Source: Zygaena filipendulae
Taxonomy: Eukaryota; Arthropoda; Insecta; Lepidoptera; Zygaenidae
Assembly (NCBI GenBank): GCA_907165275.2
Contig: OU015651.1
Coordinates: 890,501-954,500, forward strand
Direction: 5' to 3'
DNA length: 64,000 nucleotides
Part shown: in pieces, positions 33,901 through 44,818 of the stretch
Layout of the letters: each line of letters begins with the position of its first letter
Numbering within the stretch: the first letter of the stretch is position 1
The notes under the pieces: generated by a model
What the model was told of the DNA's origin: nothing
Database searches by the model: none
Seen by the model: the letters and a program-made list of their open reading frames with translations, nothing else
Program-made: the position numbers and the translations under genes

Positions 33901-35248
33901 ATAATGTATTTTTTAGAGATAGAGATCCATATTCTGATGTTAAGTGGCCATTGTCCTCCATAGTCGATAACAGCAACAAAAATAATACCTACTGTTGGTA
34001 CTATGATTGTGCTGTTAAGCAGTGATACTCTTGTGATTTTACTGGCTAATCTAACACTTTTATTGTTTGAGATTGTTTCACTTAATTAACAGAATGCTTT
34101 TTCTTTTTTCAGGACACAAAATCCTGCCTGCCACTTGTAAAGATACAGCTGATTTATTGTTAAAAATGGATAAATTATTTGATTCATTCACACTCATATC
34201 ATGATACAGCGAAAGTGCTCAAGGGGTGTTTGAAAAAGAATTCCCCACATTTCCAGTTTTGGTGTGAAATTTTGCCAGTTCTGGAATCAATGAGTTTCAA
34301 ATCCATAAAAAAGAACCCTGATGGTACTGAAACAATTAAATTTGAAAAAGTACCATCTCTCCAGAACTGGATACATAACATAAAGACATTTATGGAAATG
34401 TGGGAGTATCTCAATAGAAAATATAATATTAATAATATGATAGCTCGTAATTTCAATCAAGATCCCCTTGAGAATTTCTTTTGCTGTATCAGAAGCAATG
34501 GAGTTCGCAACGTTAATCCCTCGTGCATACAATTTATCAATGCTTTTAAGACATTGTTAATTAATAATTTTGATTCGCCTCATTCAATTCATGCTAATTG
34601 TGAAAAGGATGACAACAAATCAATACAATCTTTAAAGTGCTTATTAACTGGTAATGGTGATTCGCCTAATTATACTGATTTAGCATGTGAAATTGGTTCT
34701 TTGTTACAAGTTATGAATGAAATAAAATCAAATGATACTAGTAAATTGCTTCATATCGAATCAAAAAAGTATTTAGCTGGGTATATAATAAAAAAATGTA
34801 AAACCAAAATATTTAAAAGGTGTGGAAATTGTTCAAATGATTTACTGCGATCAGAAAGAGATGTTGATTCGTTTAATTACGAGGTTGATTATACAAAAAA
34901 ATCATTGTATTATGGAAATGACGCATTTATTTTATAAATTTATTAAATGAAATATATTTTATGATTGTAACTTGCATGCGAGGGTCACAAGAAATATCAT
35001 TTTTAAAAGATAAAATCATATTTTTTATCAATTTTAGGTATGATTTTGATTCTGTAATTACTTGTAGAATTCATAAAGCTGATTTAATTCAATTTATAAT
35101 AAATTTATCGATCAAAGTAATCGTTCATAGCTGGTGCACTGGGATTAACAGGATATTGAGTGGTAAAATAAGTAACTATGATGAAAATGATTCTGTAAAA
35201 TTGCAAGCTTTTAATTATTGTAAAACTCGTGGAAAAAATAAAAAATAA
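30949..35248 (+). pseudogene. P-element/THAP9-type transposase, left copy (broken)
   Basis: Inferred exons: 30949-30997, about 31326-31566, 31806-31946, 32315-33394, 34113 to about 34930, and 35038-35248. They encode a THAP-like domain (FPKPEFPHLEKFNVWKQ, RLCNKHFEHYY, AVPTLFF), a coiled coil, and the P-transposase core (LIFDEIALSPGLYYNS, ADHALVFMIKGIKS, FDTPHLLKGVRNNF, AAQVFSQRVSSAM, NFNQDPLENFFCCIRS). Lesions: a 23-bp deletion at about 32608 that shifts frame to a stop, a frameshift near 33000 at the position of the CDQG motif, and another near 34190 followed by a TGA. The last two are shared with the right copy. The leader is also broken by the foldback-like insertion about 270 bp upstream of the ATG. 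It cannot make a full transposase. Confidence 0.88.
33406..33623. mobile_element. GC-rich MITE in a transposase intron, left copy
   Basis: Termini GGTCAAACCACACTTGAGCG and CGCTCAAGTGCGGTTTGACC are inverted, enclosing GCGCGGCAGCG-rich sequence and a short AT core. It starts 11 bp after the splice donor at 33395. The same insertion is in the right copy (40678-40895), so it predates their duplication. Confidence 0.7.
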
Positions 35249-35442
35249 CGAAATAATTAATTCTTTCATTTTCAGAAATCTGTACCTTAGTACCTATCTA
35301 TATAATAAAGTAACAGCGCCATCTAGCTAGATAGCGGCAAATAACTGACATCTAGCGATCAGGGCCCCTAGACTTCTAACTTTTGAACAATTTTTGAACG
35401 TTGAGTTGCCTATCTATTCCCGTATATATTGTATTATCTATG

Positions 35443-35575
35443 CCCCAGGTTGACCCCTTTCGGGAATGGTTTCACAAACCAGACTCAAGCACATATAAAC
35501 GGGAAATAATTAGACTTTTTTTCTTATTTTTGGACTCAACAATGTGACTTTAGCAGTATATTGTATTATCTATGA
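35443..35575. other. Spacer between the two P elements, with target duplications
   Basis: 133 bp: the right-hand CCCCAGGT of the left element (35443-35450), 117 bp of host sequence, then the left-hand ATCTATGA of the right element (35568-35575). The last 20 bp before the right element (TATATTGTATTATCTATGA-like) resemble the P element's own right terminus. Confidence 0.85.
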
Positions 35576-36637
35576 CAGGGCCCTGCAACTCAGAAGAAAT
35601 TTTAGAAAATTATTTTTCTAAAGAAGGTGGCTCAATCAAGTGATCAGTGCCCCACAACTTCAAACATTGTTACAACTATTTCTCACTAGATGGCCTCTTA
35701 GTATCTTAATAAATTATTAAAATATCTTGTTTTGTGAATAAATTATTACAAAGTAGTTAATTTTAATTTTATGAATTCATTCGTTTAGTTAAAAAATATA
35801 CTTCTGAAAGTTAAATAGAAAATATTTTTTCATAACACTTTTTTTCTATGGAATGGCAACTTTGATCGTTAAGATTTTTTTTTGGTGAAGTTTACACCTT
35901 TCGGGGTAGGCAGAAGGAAACTTAGTCGATATAGCCAATTCAGTAGTAAATGCATTGATGAGAAATATTTTGATGCTTTAGTTAAACTATACGCTCCGTG
36001 GGAAATTGTATAGTAAAACGAAAACCTCCCGACGAACGCCCTATTTCATCTTGTTTCACTGTTTCCGCAAACTGTTCATCACTAATGGATCACTATTATG
36101 CAAAATCCACCACATTCACGTAATATTAATCACGATAAACTAATTTGCAAAACAAAGAAATAAAACTGAAGTCCTTTCTGCTAAAAATCCCGCCAAAATC
36201 TTTGATTGTTAAGTTTAATTTTGATTGAACTTTAGGGACTTTAGGCGGCATTTGAGCATAATGGACTCATGGAAGTAATAAGTACCTACTATGTGAATGG
36301 ACGTCAGTTTTATTTTCTTGTTTTACAAATTCTGTAAACGTAGTGAAATTTGCATAATAGTCATCCATTAGTGATGAACAGTGGGTAGAAATAGTGAAAT
36401 AAGATGAAAGAAATGGGGTGTTCGCTGGGAGAATATCGTTTGAACTGAATTGGTTGTATGGACTAAGTTTCCTTGGTCTTTCCCAAAAGGGGGTATAAGG
36501 AGCGGCACGTAAGAGCGAATGTGGAAGGGATAAGTAGCTGCGCATTTCTAACCAGTAGTCCCCTGTGATACCTGATTTTTGACTTCTGCTCCACGTAGTG
36601 GTTATATACTCTTTGTTCTGCTCATTAAAGCTCCTAA

Positions 36638-37258
36638 TTGACGGTCAGTTAACGGATGTCATCCGCGGATGTCATCCATCGGATGTCATCCACCCCACTC
36701 ACTGGCTGCAGTCCGGCGCTTCTTTTCTCGACCGACCGACAGCGTTACCAACTCTCGAAAATATTTTCCCCTAAAGGTTAAGTCGTAAACTTATAATATG
36801 AAATAAATTAATTAATAATTTATTAATTAATTATAATTAATATAATAATTTATTTCATAAGAAATAAATTAGTAAACAATTAATTAATAATAATTAATTA
36901 ATAATTTATTTCATACTAGCTGTACCCCGCGGTTTCACCCGCGGTAATATCGGAGTTCCAGCGAGAATTCCGGGATAAAAAGTACCCTATGTCCTTCTCT
37001 GTACACCTGACAACGTGCATGCCAAATTTAATCCAAATCCGTTCAGCCGTTTTTGCGTGATTGAGTAACAAACATCCACACTTTCACATTTATAATATTA
37101 GTAGGATAGTAGGATTATTTAAACGGATTATTAAGATTATTAGGATTTCTTCGGAGGATTAGTAGGATTATTTAAGTAGCCACGAATTACGGTAAAGTAC
37201 AATTTCAGTAAAAAATAATGATGACATCCGTGGATGGCATCCGTTAACTGACCGTCAA
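36638..37258. mobile_element. TIR element nested in the right P element
   Basis: Left end TTGACGGTCAGTTAACGGAT followed by GTCATCCGCGGATGTCATC; the right end is the inverted form, GATGACATCCGTGGATGGCAT then CCGTTAACTGACCGTCAA. Inside are an AT-rich palindromic stretch (36793-36915), a piece of the CAGTGTTGCCAAC-type terminus at about 36738 and a CCCGCGGTTTCACC copy. The left P copy keeps only the right end. Confidence 0.7.
36914..37107 (+). repeat. CCCGCGGTTTCACC family copy, near full length
   Basis: From ACTAGCTGTACCCCGCGG to TTTATAATATTAGTAGGAT. It is nested inside the TIR element of the right P transposon; the left P transposon holds only its 3' 85 bp (23012-23096). Confidence 0.8.
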
Positions 37259-38198
37259 TGGCCACGGGGTGTGGATTACTTCCACGGATGAACATCTAAA
37301 CTGACCGTCAATTTGGAGTTTTACGGTCAGCGCTAGAGTTTCGTGCTGCTGGTTGTTGACGAGTAAAAGCCGAAAACACGCGTGTCACGTTTGTCTTCGT
37401 TATTTCAGTCACTTTTCAGCATCTATTTTGGACCCTGAGCAGGAGACTGGCTTTCAAGAGAGCCATGTTTTAACTTGGGGAACTCTAACATAGTCATTGG
37501 CGTTTCGCCATAATTGAAGAAGTAGATGAAGTGATTTTTATTATTAAGAAACATTGTCATTGGCGTAATAAGGCTTTTGGCGGGATTTTAGCAGTGACGG
37601 ACGTTAGTTTTATATCTTTGTTTTGTAAATTAAATGCACATAAGTGATCCATTAGTGATGAACAGTGTGTGGAAACAGTGAAATAAGATGAAATGGGGCG
37701 TTCATCGGGAGGTTGTCGTTTTACTTTACAACTTCCCACAGAGCGTCCTATTAAGGTCCAACATACATCGTAATGCATCTGGCCAATGCATTTCGATGTA
37801 TGTAAATAACTTCAGAAGAAGAAAATACAACTAAATTGGCTGTATGGACTTAGCTTCCTTTGCCTTCCTTATTGCGGTAAATTTAACAAAAAAAAAAGAA
37901 AATTAAATTGTTGCATCCGTTTCCGTGACTAACTTTTTCCGTTTATCTTTTGGTACTTGGTTGTGTTTTGTAATTTCTATTTTCTCGTGACTTGTGCTAG
38001 CTAACGGGCTTATTGTGGATTCAAAATTGGTTTTACTCAGGCTGTGGAATATCGGACTCTGTTTTGGATTGCTTTTCTGACTGACCTTTGCAAGAATTAC
38101 CTACCGAACCTGTGGATTGCCTTTGTGTTGACTCGGCTACGATAACTGGATATTTTACGCTTACTGCATAAGAAATCATTTATAATTACAAATAAAAT

Positions 38199-41100
38199 AT
38201 GCCTTCCAGTTCCCGCTACAAGTATTATTTTGGATGTGATAACCATGGTAAGTGTAAATACAAGTTCTAAAGTATGTATGAAGGACACAGGTAGGTACCT
38301 AATTTGTTTCTAACTTGCTGTCCCGAGCGGTGATTCCGGAGTTCCCGCGGGAACTTGAATAAATTATAGATATAAACGTTCCTCATGAATCTATCTCACA
38401 TTGGTGATTTTGAAAATCTATTCAGTAGTTTTTTAGTTTACTGCAAATAGACAGCAGAAGCGACTTCATTTTATGCTATGTAAAGATTATAGATAGACTA
38501 GATGATGACTAGATGTTATCCGCGACTCAGTCCGCGTGCAATTATTTTATCGCAAGGACAGCAAGCAACCATGGATGCAAGCAAGCAAACATCACTCACT
38601 TCACTCTCAGTGTTCTTCATCACTTTCCTAAGCCAGAATTTCCACATCTGGAAAAGTTTAATGTCTGGAAACAGATACTTGACAAAGGTCTTCAAGTAAA
38701 AGAAAATACTTATATTTATAATCATGTGAGACTTTGCAATAAACATTTTGAACATTATTATATTTCACCAAGCAATCGTCTTACTTCCAATGCAGTTCCA
38801 ACACTTTTTTTTAACGGTAACTACATGATTTGTTTATGTATACAACTTAGTTAATTTCACAGAATATAATTCTGTACCTATAAATTAATGCAGGCGAAAC
38901 TACATGAAATAGCTAGTTTTATAAATATGTATTACAGTCAAACTTATCGTAATGAAATTTGACACTCAGGGAGCCCATGGCAGGAGAAGCACGTAGGCTA
39001 CTTTTTACCCTTTTATTTGTAAGCATATCTATAAACCTATTATTCTAAATTTCAGCTTTGCCTCTACAGTCAATTTACACACATAATGTTAGTCCTATGG
39101 CTTCGGTGGAACCATTAACATTTGGATCAGTATCATTGGAACCAACAACTTCTGCTTTACCAAAGCAATCACTCAGACTACTTAAACCTAAATCAGGTAA
39201 ATTGCATAAATTATTTTTATTCATTCATAACAGTTACTAGTAGGAGTTGTGGTATTTCAAGTTCTTTGTATAAAATGAATGTAAAAGTATTTTTTTTACA
39301 CCTCGGCCAATGTAAGCAAGTCCATAATCTTATAAAAATAAATGTTTGTTATTTGTCTCTTATGCGCCACTAACTATCCAATCTCTACGATGCAGATTTT
39401 GTTTTTTAATTTATTAGTGGGACATGGGACAGACAAACGTATAATCTACCTGGTGTTAAGTGGCTATCGCAAGTGTATTGTATGTTTGTCTGTTTTAAAG
39501 AAATTAAAAAGCTAATATAATTAATAAATACTAATATTGTTTTATTGTCTATTTCTTTTCACAGGTATTTTGAAGAGATGCTCCGACAATAATAAAACTA
39601 TGAAAATGATAACTAAATTGAAAAACAGGATATCAAAAGTTACTTCAAAGTACAAAAGTGAAAAAAGGAAAGTACATCTGGCAAAAAAACTGTGTAACAC
39701 AAGGTCGTTTCTTAAAATAATTGATAAAATGCCTGAAGCAATGAAAATTTTGACAACAATGCAATTGAAATGGAAAACGAAGCCAAGAGGAAGGAGATTC
39801 AGTTTAGATGAAAAAATTATGTCTCACACAATTGCTAAGCAAAGCCAAAAAGCTTACAAGTTGCTATGCAATTTATTTGTATTACCGCCGAAGAGAAGCC
39901 TGAATAAATTATTAAGCACTTTACGTTTAAAACCAGGCATTAATGCTAAAATTTTAGAAAATTTGCACAAGCTGTATCTAAATTACCTATAGAAAAAAGG
40001 CTTTTTACACTTATTTTTGATGAAATAGCTTTATCACCTGGTTTATATTATAACTCTACAGAAATAATATGTTTTGAACATTTTGGGACAAGAAAAAGAA
40101 ATAAAATAGCAGATCATGCTTTAGTTTTCATGATTAAGGGAATAAAATCGAAAACAAAGCAGCCCATATGTTTTACATTTTGCCAGAGTACAACTAAAAA
40201 AGATGAATTAAAAAATCTCCTAAAACTAATAATACAGGAACTAACGAAAATCGGAGTTATAATCATAACTACAACCAGGCAGCAACAAATGTTAGCACTA
40301 TACGAAGTCTCAGAGAAGATACCATAATGAAATATAAGAGAAAAAATGAGGAATATAAATCAACAGCCGTAGAAGTTGAAAATATTTTTTTTTTTAACTT
40401 ATTTGACACACCTCACTTATTAAAAGGTGTACGTAACAATTTTATTACTAAAGATATAAAATTTAAACAAAATGGAAAAGAAAACATTGCTACCAGGGAA
40501 CACCTGAAAATGTTGCTAGACATTGATATAGGAGAAGACGAAATAAGACTAGTGAATAAACTAACCGAATGTCATGTGAATGTTGAGAAAATAAACAAAA
40601 TGAAAGTGAAATTTGCTGCCCAAGTTTTTAGTCAGAGAGTGTCTTCAGCAATGCGTTTTTTAGCAAGTAAGTATAAAGGTCAAACCACACTTGAGCGGCT
40701 CTGCAGCGACGGGCGCTGCGCGGCAGCGACGAGGTGCTGCGCGGCAACGACGCGGCACTGCTAGAAAAATATTCTTTCTAATGTTTTATATGAGCTAAAT
40801 AAGCAGCGCGGCAGTGCAGCGGTGCGGCGCGGCAGAGTTGCCCCCTGGAGAATGTATTGCTGCGCCGCGCCGCTCCGCTCAAGTGCGGTTTGACCTTATG
40901 TTTGTGACCCGATTTAGATATTTTTTCTTTTTTAAAATCCATAGTAATATTGTAAATGCGAAGGTAATAAACCTAAAGTCGATATAAGCGCAGCAATACT
41001 TTTTAATTTTATATAGCTTTTGCCCTTGTTTCTGCCCGATTAAAATTCATTTATCGCGTGGGTTAAATTTTATATCGATTTTCAGGTTGCCCCACAAACT

Positions 41101-42518
41101 TTTCTCATTATTTGTACTTTAAAAGATTAATAGAATGCAATTATTCGGTTAGGATACAGTCATTACTACCAATAATGTATTTTTTAGAGATAGAGATCCA
41201 TATTCTGATGTTAAGTGGCCATTGTCCTCCATAGTCGATAACAGCAACAAAAATAATACCTACTGTTGGTACTGTGATTGTGCTGTTAAGCAGTGATACT
41301 CTTGTGATTTTACTGGCTAATCTAACACTTTTATTGTTTGAGATTGTTTCACTTAATTAACAGAATGCTTTTTCTTTTTTCAGGACACAAAATCCTGCCT
41401 GCCACTTGTGAAGATACAGCTGATTTATTGTTAAAAATGGATAAATTATTTGATTCATTCACACTCATATCATGATACAGCGAAAGTGCTCAAGGGGTGT
41501 TTGAAAAAGAATTCCCCACATTTCCAGTTTTGGTGTGAAATTTTGCCAGTTCTGGAATCAATGAGTTTCAAATCCATAAAAAAGAACCCTGATGGTACTG
41601 AAACAATTAAATTTGAAAAAGTACCATCTCTCCAGAACTGGATACATAACATAAAGACATTTATGGAAATGTGGGAGTATCTCAATAGAAAATATAATAT
41701 TAATAATATGATAGCTCGTAATTTCAATCAAGATCCCCTTGAGAATTTCTTTTGCTGTATCAGAAGCAATGGAGTTCGCAACGTTAATCCCTCGTGCATA
41801 CAATTTATCAATGCTTTTAAGACATTGTTAATTAATAATTTTGATTCGCCTCATTCAATTCATGCTAATTGTGAAAAGGATGACAACAAATCAATACAAT
41901 CTTTAAAGTGCTTATTAACTGGTAATGGTGATTCGCCTAAGTATACTGATTTAGCATGTGAAATTGGTTCTTTGTTACAAATTATGAATGAAATAAAATC
42001 AAATGATACTAGTAAATTGCTTCATATCGAATCAAAAAAGTATTTAGCTGGGTATATAATAAAAAAATGTAAAACCAAAATATTTAAAAGGTGTGGAAAT
42101 TGTTCAAATGATTTACTGCGATCAGAAAGAGATGTTGATTCGTTTAATTACGAGGTTGATTATAAAAAAAATCATTGTATTATGGAAATGACGCATTTAT
42201 TTTATAAATTTATTAAATGAAATATATTTTATGATTGTAACTTGCATGCGAGGGTCACAAGAAATATCATTTTTAAAAGATAAAATCATATTTTTTATCA
42301 ATTTTAGGTGTGATTTTGATTCTGTAATTACTTGTAGAATTCATAAAGCTGATTTAATTCAATTTATAATAAATTTATCGATCAAAGTAATCGTTCATAG
42401 CTGGTGCACTGGGATTAACAGGATATTGAGTGGTAAAATAAGTAACTATGATGAAAATGATTCTGTAAAATTGCAAGCTTTTAATTATTGTAAAACTCAT
42501 GGAAAAAATAAAAAATAA
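38199..42518 (+). pseudogene. P-element/THAP9-type transposase, right copy (broken)
   Basis: Same exon plan as the left copy: 38199-38247, about 38576-38816, 39056-39196, 39565-40666, 41384 to about 42190, and 42308-42518. It lacks the left copy's 23-bp deletion, so the frame runs on through AYKLLCNLFVLPPKRS, but it has its own 1-bp deletion near 39967 that ends the frame. It shares with the left copy the frameshifts at the CDQG position and near 41461. The first exon has FGCDNH but no cysteine at the usual first zinc position of a THAP domain. Transcripts may still be spliced into shorter DNA-binding-type proteins, but an active transposase is not encoded. Confidence 0.88.
40678..40895. mobile_element. 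GC-rich MITE in a transposase intron, right copy
   Basis: Counterpart of 33406-33623 with the same GGTCAAACC...GGTTTGACC ends and small differences, including GCGCCGCTCCGCTC for GCTGCGCCGCTC at the right. Confidence 0.7.
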
Positions 42519-42841
42519 CGAAATAATTAATTCTTTCATTTTCAGAAATCTGTACCTTAGTACCTATCTATATAATATAGTAACAGCGCCATCTAGCTAG
42601 ATAGCGGCAAATAACTGCCATCTAGCGATCAGTGCCCCTAGACTTCTAACTTTTGAACAATTTTTGAACGTTGAGTTGCCTATCTATTCCCGTATATATT
42701 GTATTATCTATGATCTATGATGTGACTCAACTAGTTTGTGACTAGAGTAGAGTCTAGACAGGTACCTACTCTGTGGATGGTTTGTTGCATAGATGAATAA
42801 GGAGATACCATGGAACACCGTGGAACACGCATGGAACAATA

Positions 42842-43471
42842 GGGTACTTGCATGAATTTTTGTTTCAGTCTATTTTAAAGATATTATATGGCCTACTTAA
42901 ACAAAGCAAGAAAAAGAAAAAAAAAATGCATAAATTAATTAAATAGAGCGTTTCAAAGTTCCTACTTTAGATCTTACCGCCGAAACGCGGAATGACGTCA
43001 CTTGTTCAAAATTACGCCTTATTAATCTGTGATAGAAATGTCAAATGTCGTATTGACAGGGTCATGTGACATTGACAGACAGATAACTTCAATATTCAAA
43101 AGCGAAATTAAGGTTGAACTGTGTCGATTTACTTCCAAAAGTTCCAGCAAAGAATCGAAATGCATCTTACCGATGCATTTTAAAGTAAAAAACTTCAGAA
43201 AATGGAAAATATGCGTTGACTACTTGCACTTAGTTTCTTTTGCCTTCTCTGAAAGAGATAAATGTTTCCTAAAAAAATTAAAGTGACGTCATGTGTCAAG
43301 CGTGGCTGTGATTGGTGTTTCGTTTCAACGTTCCGTTTCACAAAATTAAAAGTTGACTATTTTGGAAACTATTGAAATTTTTATAGTAAATCTTTCACGA
43401 TAACGCTTTTCTAAGGCTCTATTTTTGAAATATTGACACAATTTCTTATAATAAATTTCATGCAAGTACCC
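42842..43471. mobile_element. GGGTACTTGCATGAA MITE, copy 3
   Basis: 630 bp with TA on both sides and the same termini and internal order as the copy at 14995, again with the ATGCAT hairpin module and TGACGTCA motifs. It begins about 120 bp downstream of the right P element. Confidence 0.82.
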
Positions 43472-44022
43472 TATTATGTAGGTGGTAGGTTGAGTGGTAG
43501 GTACTCAGAAGAATAACTAGCATATTCTTCTGAGGGTAGGTACTACGCACGCGTAGACCGTAGACCTCAGAAGAACTGTTATTGTTCTGAGCCGTAGACC
43601 GTGTAGACGGAGAACTACTATATTATATACTGATGATACTACGTTTGTTGAATGTAGACCGAACTTGAAAGTTTGGAAGTGAATAATAAGCTGCTCGCCT
43701 AAATACTGCTAAAGTGTGATGAATTTAAGTAAGTAATATATTTTACTCTAATAGTTATGCACCTATGTTATTTATTGTTAAATAATTATGTACGTACAAT
43801 TAATTTTTAACTAATGTTATTCGTGCAAAAAATTACAGGCTTTAAAAAGCAGCATTGCTGTCATCCTTGGATCTTGGTAATCATGCTGAATTAGGTAGTT
43901 TGTGATTGGATCCTTCTCTCACCCAGAACTACATAATATTTTCTTTTCTTGTTTATGTATTATATTAATCCGTACGACACAAAGACAACTACGCAGAAAA
44001 TTTAGTCCACAAACTACTTAGA
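43472..44022. other. Intergenic with two short hairpins
   Basis: CTCAGAAGAATAACTAGC pairs with GCATATTCTTCTGAG at 43505-43535, and CTCAGAAGAACTGTT with ATTGTTCTGAG at about 43566-43592. Both use the same CTCAGAAGAA arm. The remaining sequence to 44022 shows no supported gene. Confidence 0.55.
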
Positions 44023-44219
44023 TGCGGCATTTATACTCGCGTACGAGGCGAGGGCCGAGGGGCAAGGCGAGGGACGAAGCCACTGACGAAATGCAAGTAT
44101 GAACAATCGCTCGAGGTTCGCCGATCGATCGTTCGTTCACGCGCGTTGCGCCACAAGCTACGAGGCAAGGCAAGAGGCGAGGTACGAGGCGAGAGTATAA
44201 ATAAGAGATAAATGCTGCA
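44023..44219. mobile_element. GC-rich inverted-repeat element, GAGGCGAGG type
   Basis: The ends TGCGGCATTTATACTCGCG and GAGTATAAATAAGAGATAAATGCTGCA are imperfect inverted repeats. The interior is made of GAGGCGAGGG/GGCAAGGCGAGG-like short repeats and a CGATCGATCG run. No coding potential. Confidence 0.5.
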
Positions 44220-44236
44220 CAGGAGCGACGAGGGAC

Positions 44237-44818
44237 TAGGCTTGTTGAAAAAGTATCGATATATCGATATTTTTAGCCAATATATTAGTTTTATCCGATA
44301 TATCGATACAAAATAATTTCAATATCGAAAATTGTCTCAAAAAGTTTTTTTTTTTATTTATGTAACTTAAGTTACTAGAATCCGAAAATGTAAGGGATAG
44401 GAACGATCGAAAAAAGTAACTGTATTGGGATTTCGGAACTGACCGATTGGGTCATTAGTCATGACATCTAGCGATTGAAATTTCAACTATTAATAGCTTA
44501 CACTATCTCTTATAAAGTGTATTATGTGAAAGTGGTGGACCTAGCATGATAGTGATCCATTAGTGATAAACAAAATGTGGAAACAGTGAAATAAGATGCA
44601 ATGGGGCGTTCGAGGGGAGGATGTCGTATTACTATAAAACTTCCCACAGAGCGTCCTATTAAGTTCAACTGTGAAGAGTTGCTGCCAATTTTAAAAACGG
44701 CAGTTCTTTTGAAAATTTGACCGACATATCGATATTTTTTCCTCTATGTATCAACGTTGATATTGATATTTTTATAAATATCGATATATCGATATTTTTT
44801 ACACTTCCGACATCCCTA
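44237..44818. mobile_element. hAT-type MITE with 8-bp target duplication
   Basis: 582 bp flanked by CGAGGGAC at 44229-44236 and 44819-44826. The ends are TAGGCTTGTTGAAAAAGT and, inverted, TAGGGATGTCGGAAGTGT, followed on both sides by ATCGATATATCGATATTTTT palindromic blocks. TAGGGATG-like ends and an 8-bp duplication fit the hAT superfamily. The interior (44540-44680) contains a GATCCATTAGTGAT block shared with the P element leader. It is non-autonomous. Confidence 0.85.

Larger units (their letters stand above)
21956..35442 (+). mobile_element. P-superfamily DNA transposon, left copy
   Basis: Begins CAGGGCACTGCAACTCAG and ends GTATTATCTATG, bounded by a perfect 8-bp target duplication CCCCAGGT (21948-21955 and 35443-35450). 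Eight bases and CA...TG ends are what the P superfamily makes. It carries a THAP/P-type transposase gene (30949-35248) preceded by about 2 kb of noncoding repeat-rich sequence. It is interrupted at 23946-30669 by a foldback-like element that itself contains a full LINE; without that insert it would be about 6.8 kb. Relative to the right copy it lacks about 400 bp near 23010 and 31 bp just before. Confidence 0.9.
35576..42712 (+). mobile_element. P-superfamily DNA transposon, right copy
   Basis: 7137 bp, beginning CAGGGCCCTGCAACTCAG and ending GTATTATCTATG, with the perfect 8-bp duplication ATCTATGA at 35568-35575 and 42713-42720. It matches the left copy almost base for base outside the nested inserts, so the two are recent relatives. 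It keeps about 430 bp that the left copy lost, including the left half of a nested TIR element. Its transposase gene (38199-42518) is broken. A separate duplication for each copy shows two transposition events and not a segmental tandem duplication. Confidence 0.92.

Noticed and set aside
36793..36915. AT-rich palindromic stretch as a replication origin or matrix attachment site
   Set aside because: It lies inside a nested transposon and is explained by AATTAATTAAT-type simple sequence; no specific signal.
21956..42712. Segmental tandem duplication as an explanation for the repeated 7-kb unit
   Set aside because: Each copy has its own, different, perfect 8-bp duplication and different flanks; transposition explains both.
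43720..43915. Short spliced frame starting MNL with a donor near 43731 and an acceptor near 43838
   Set aside because: Only about 21 codons in total, with no conservation clue; splice-like words are frequent by chance.
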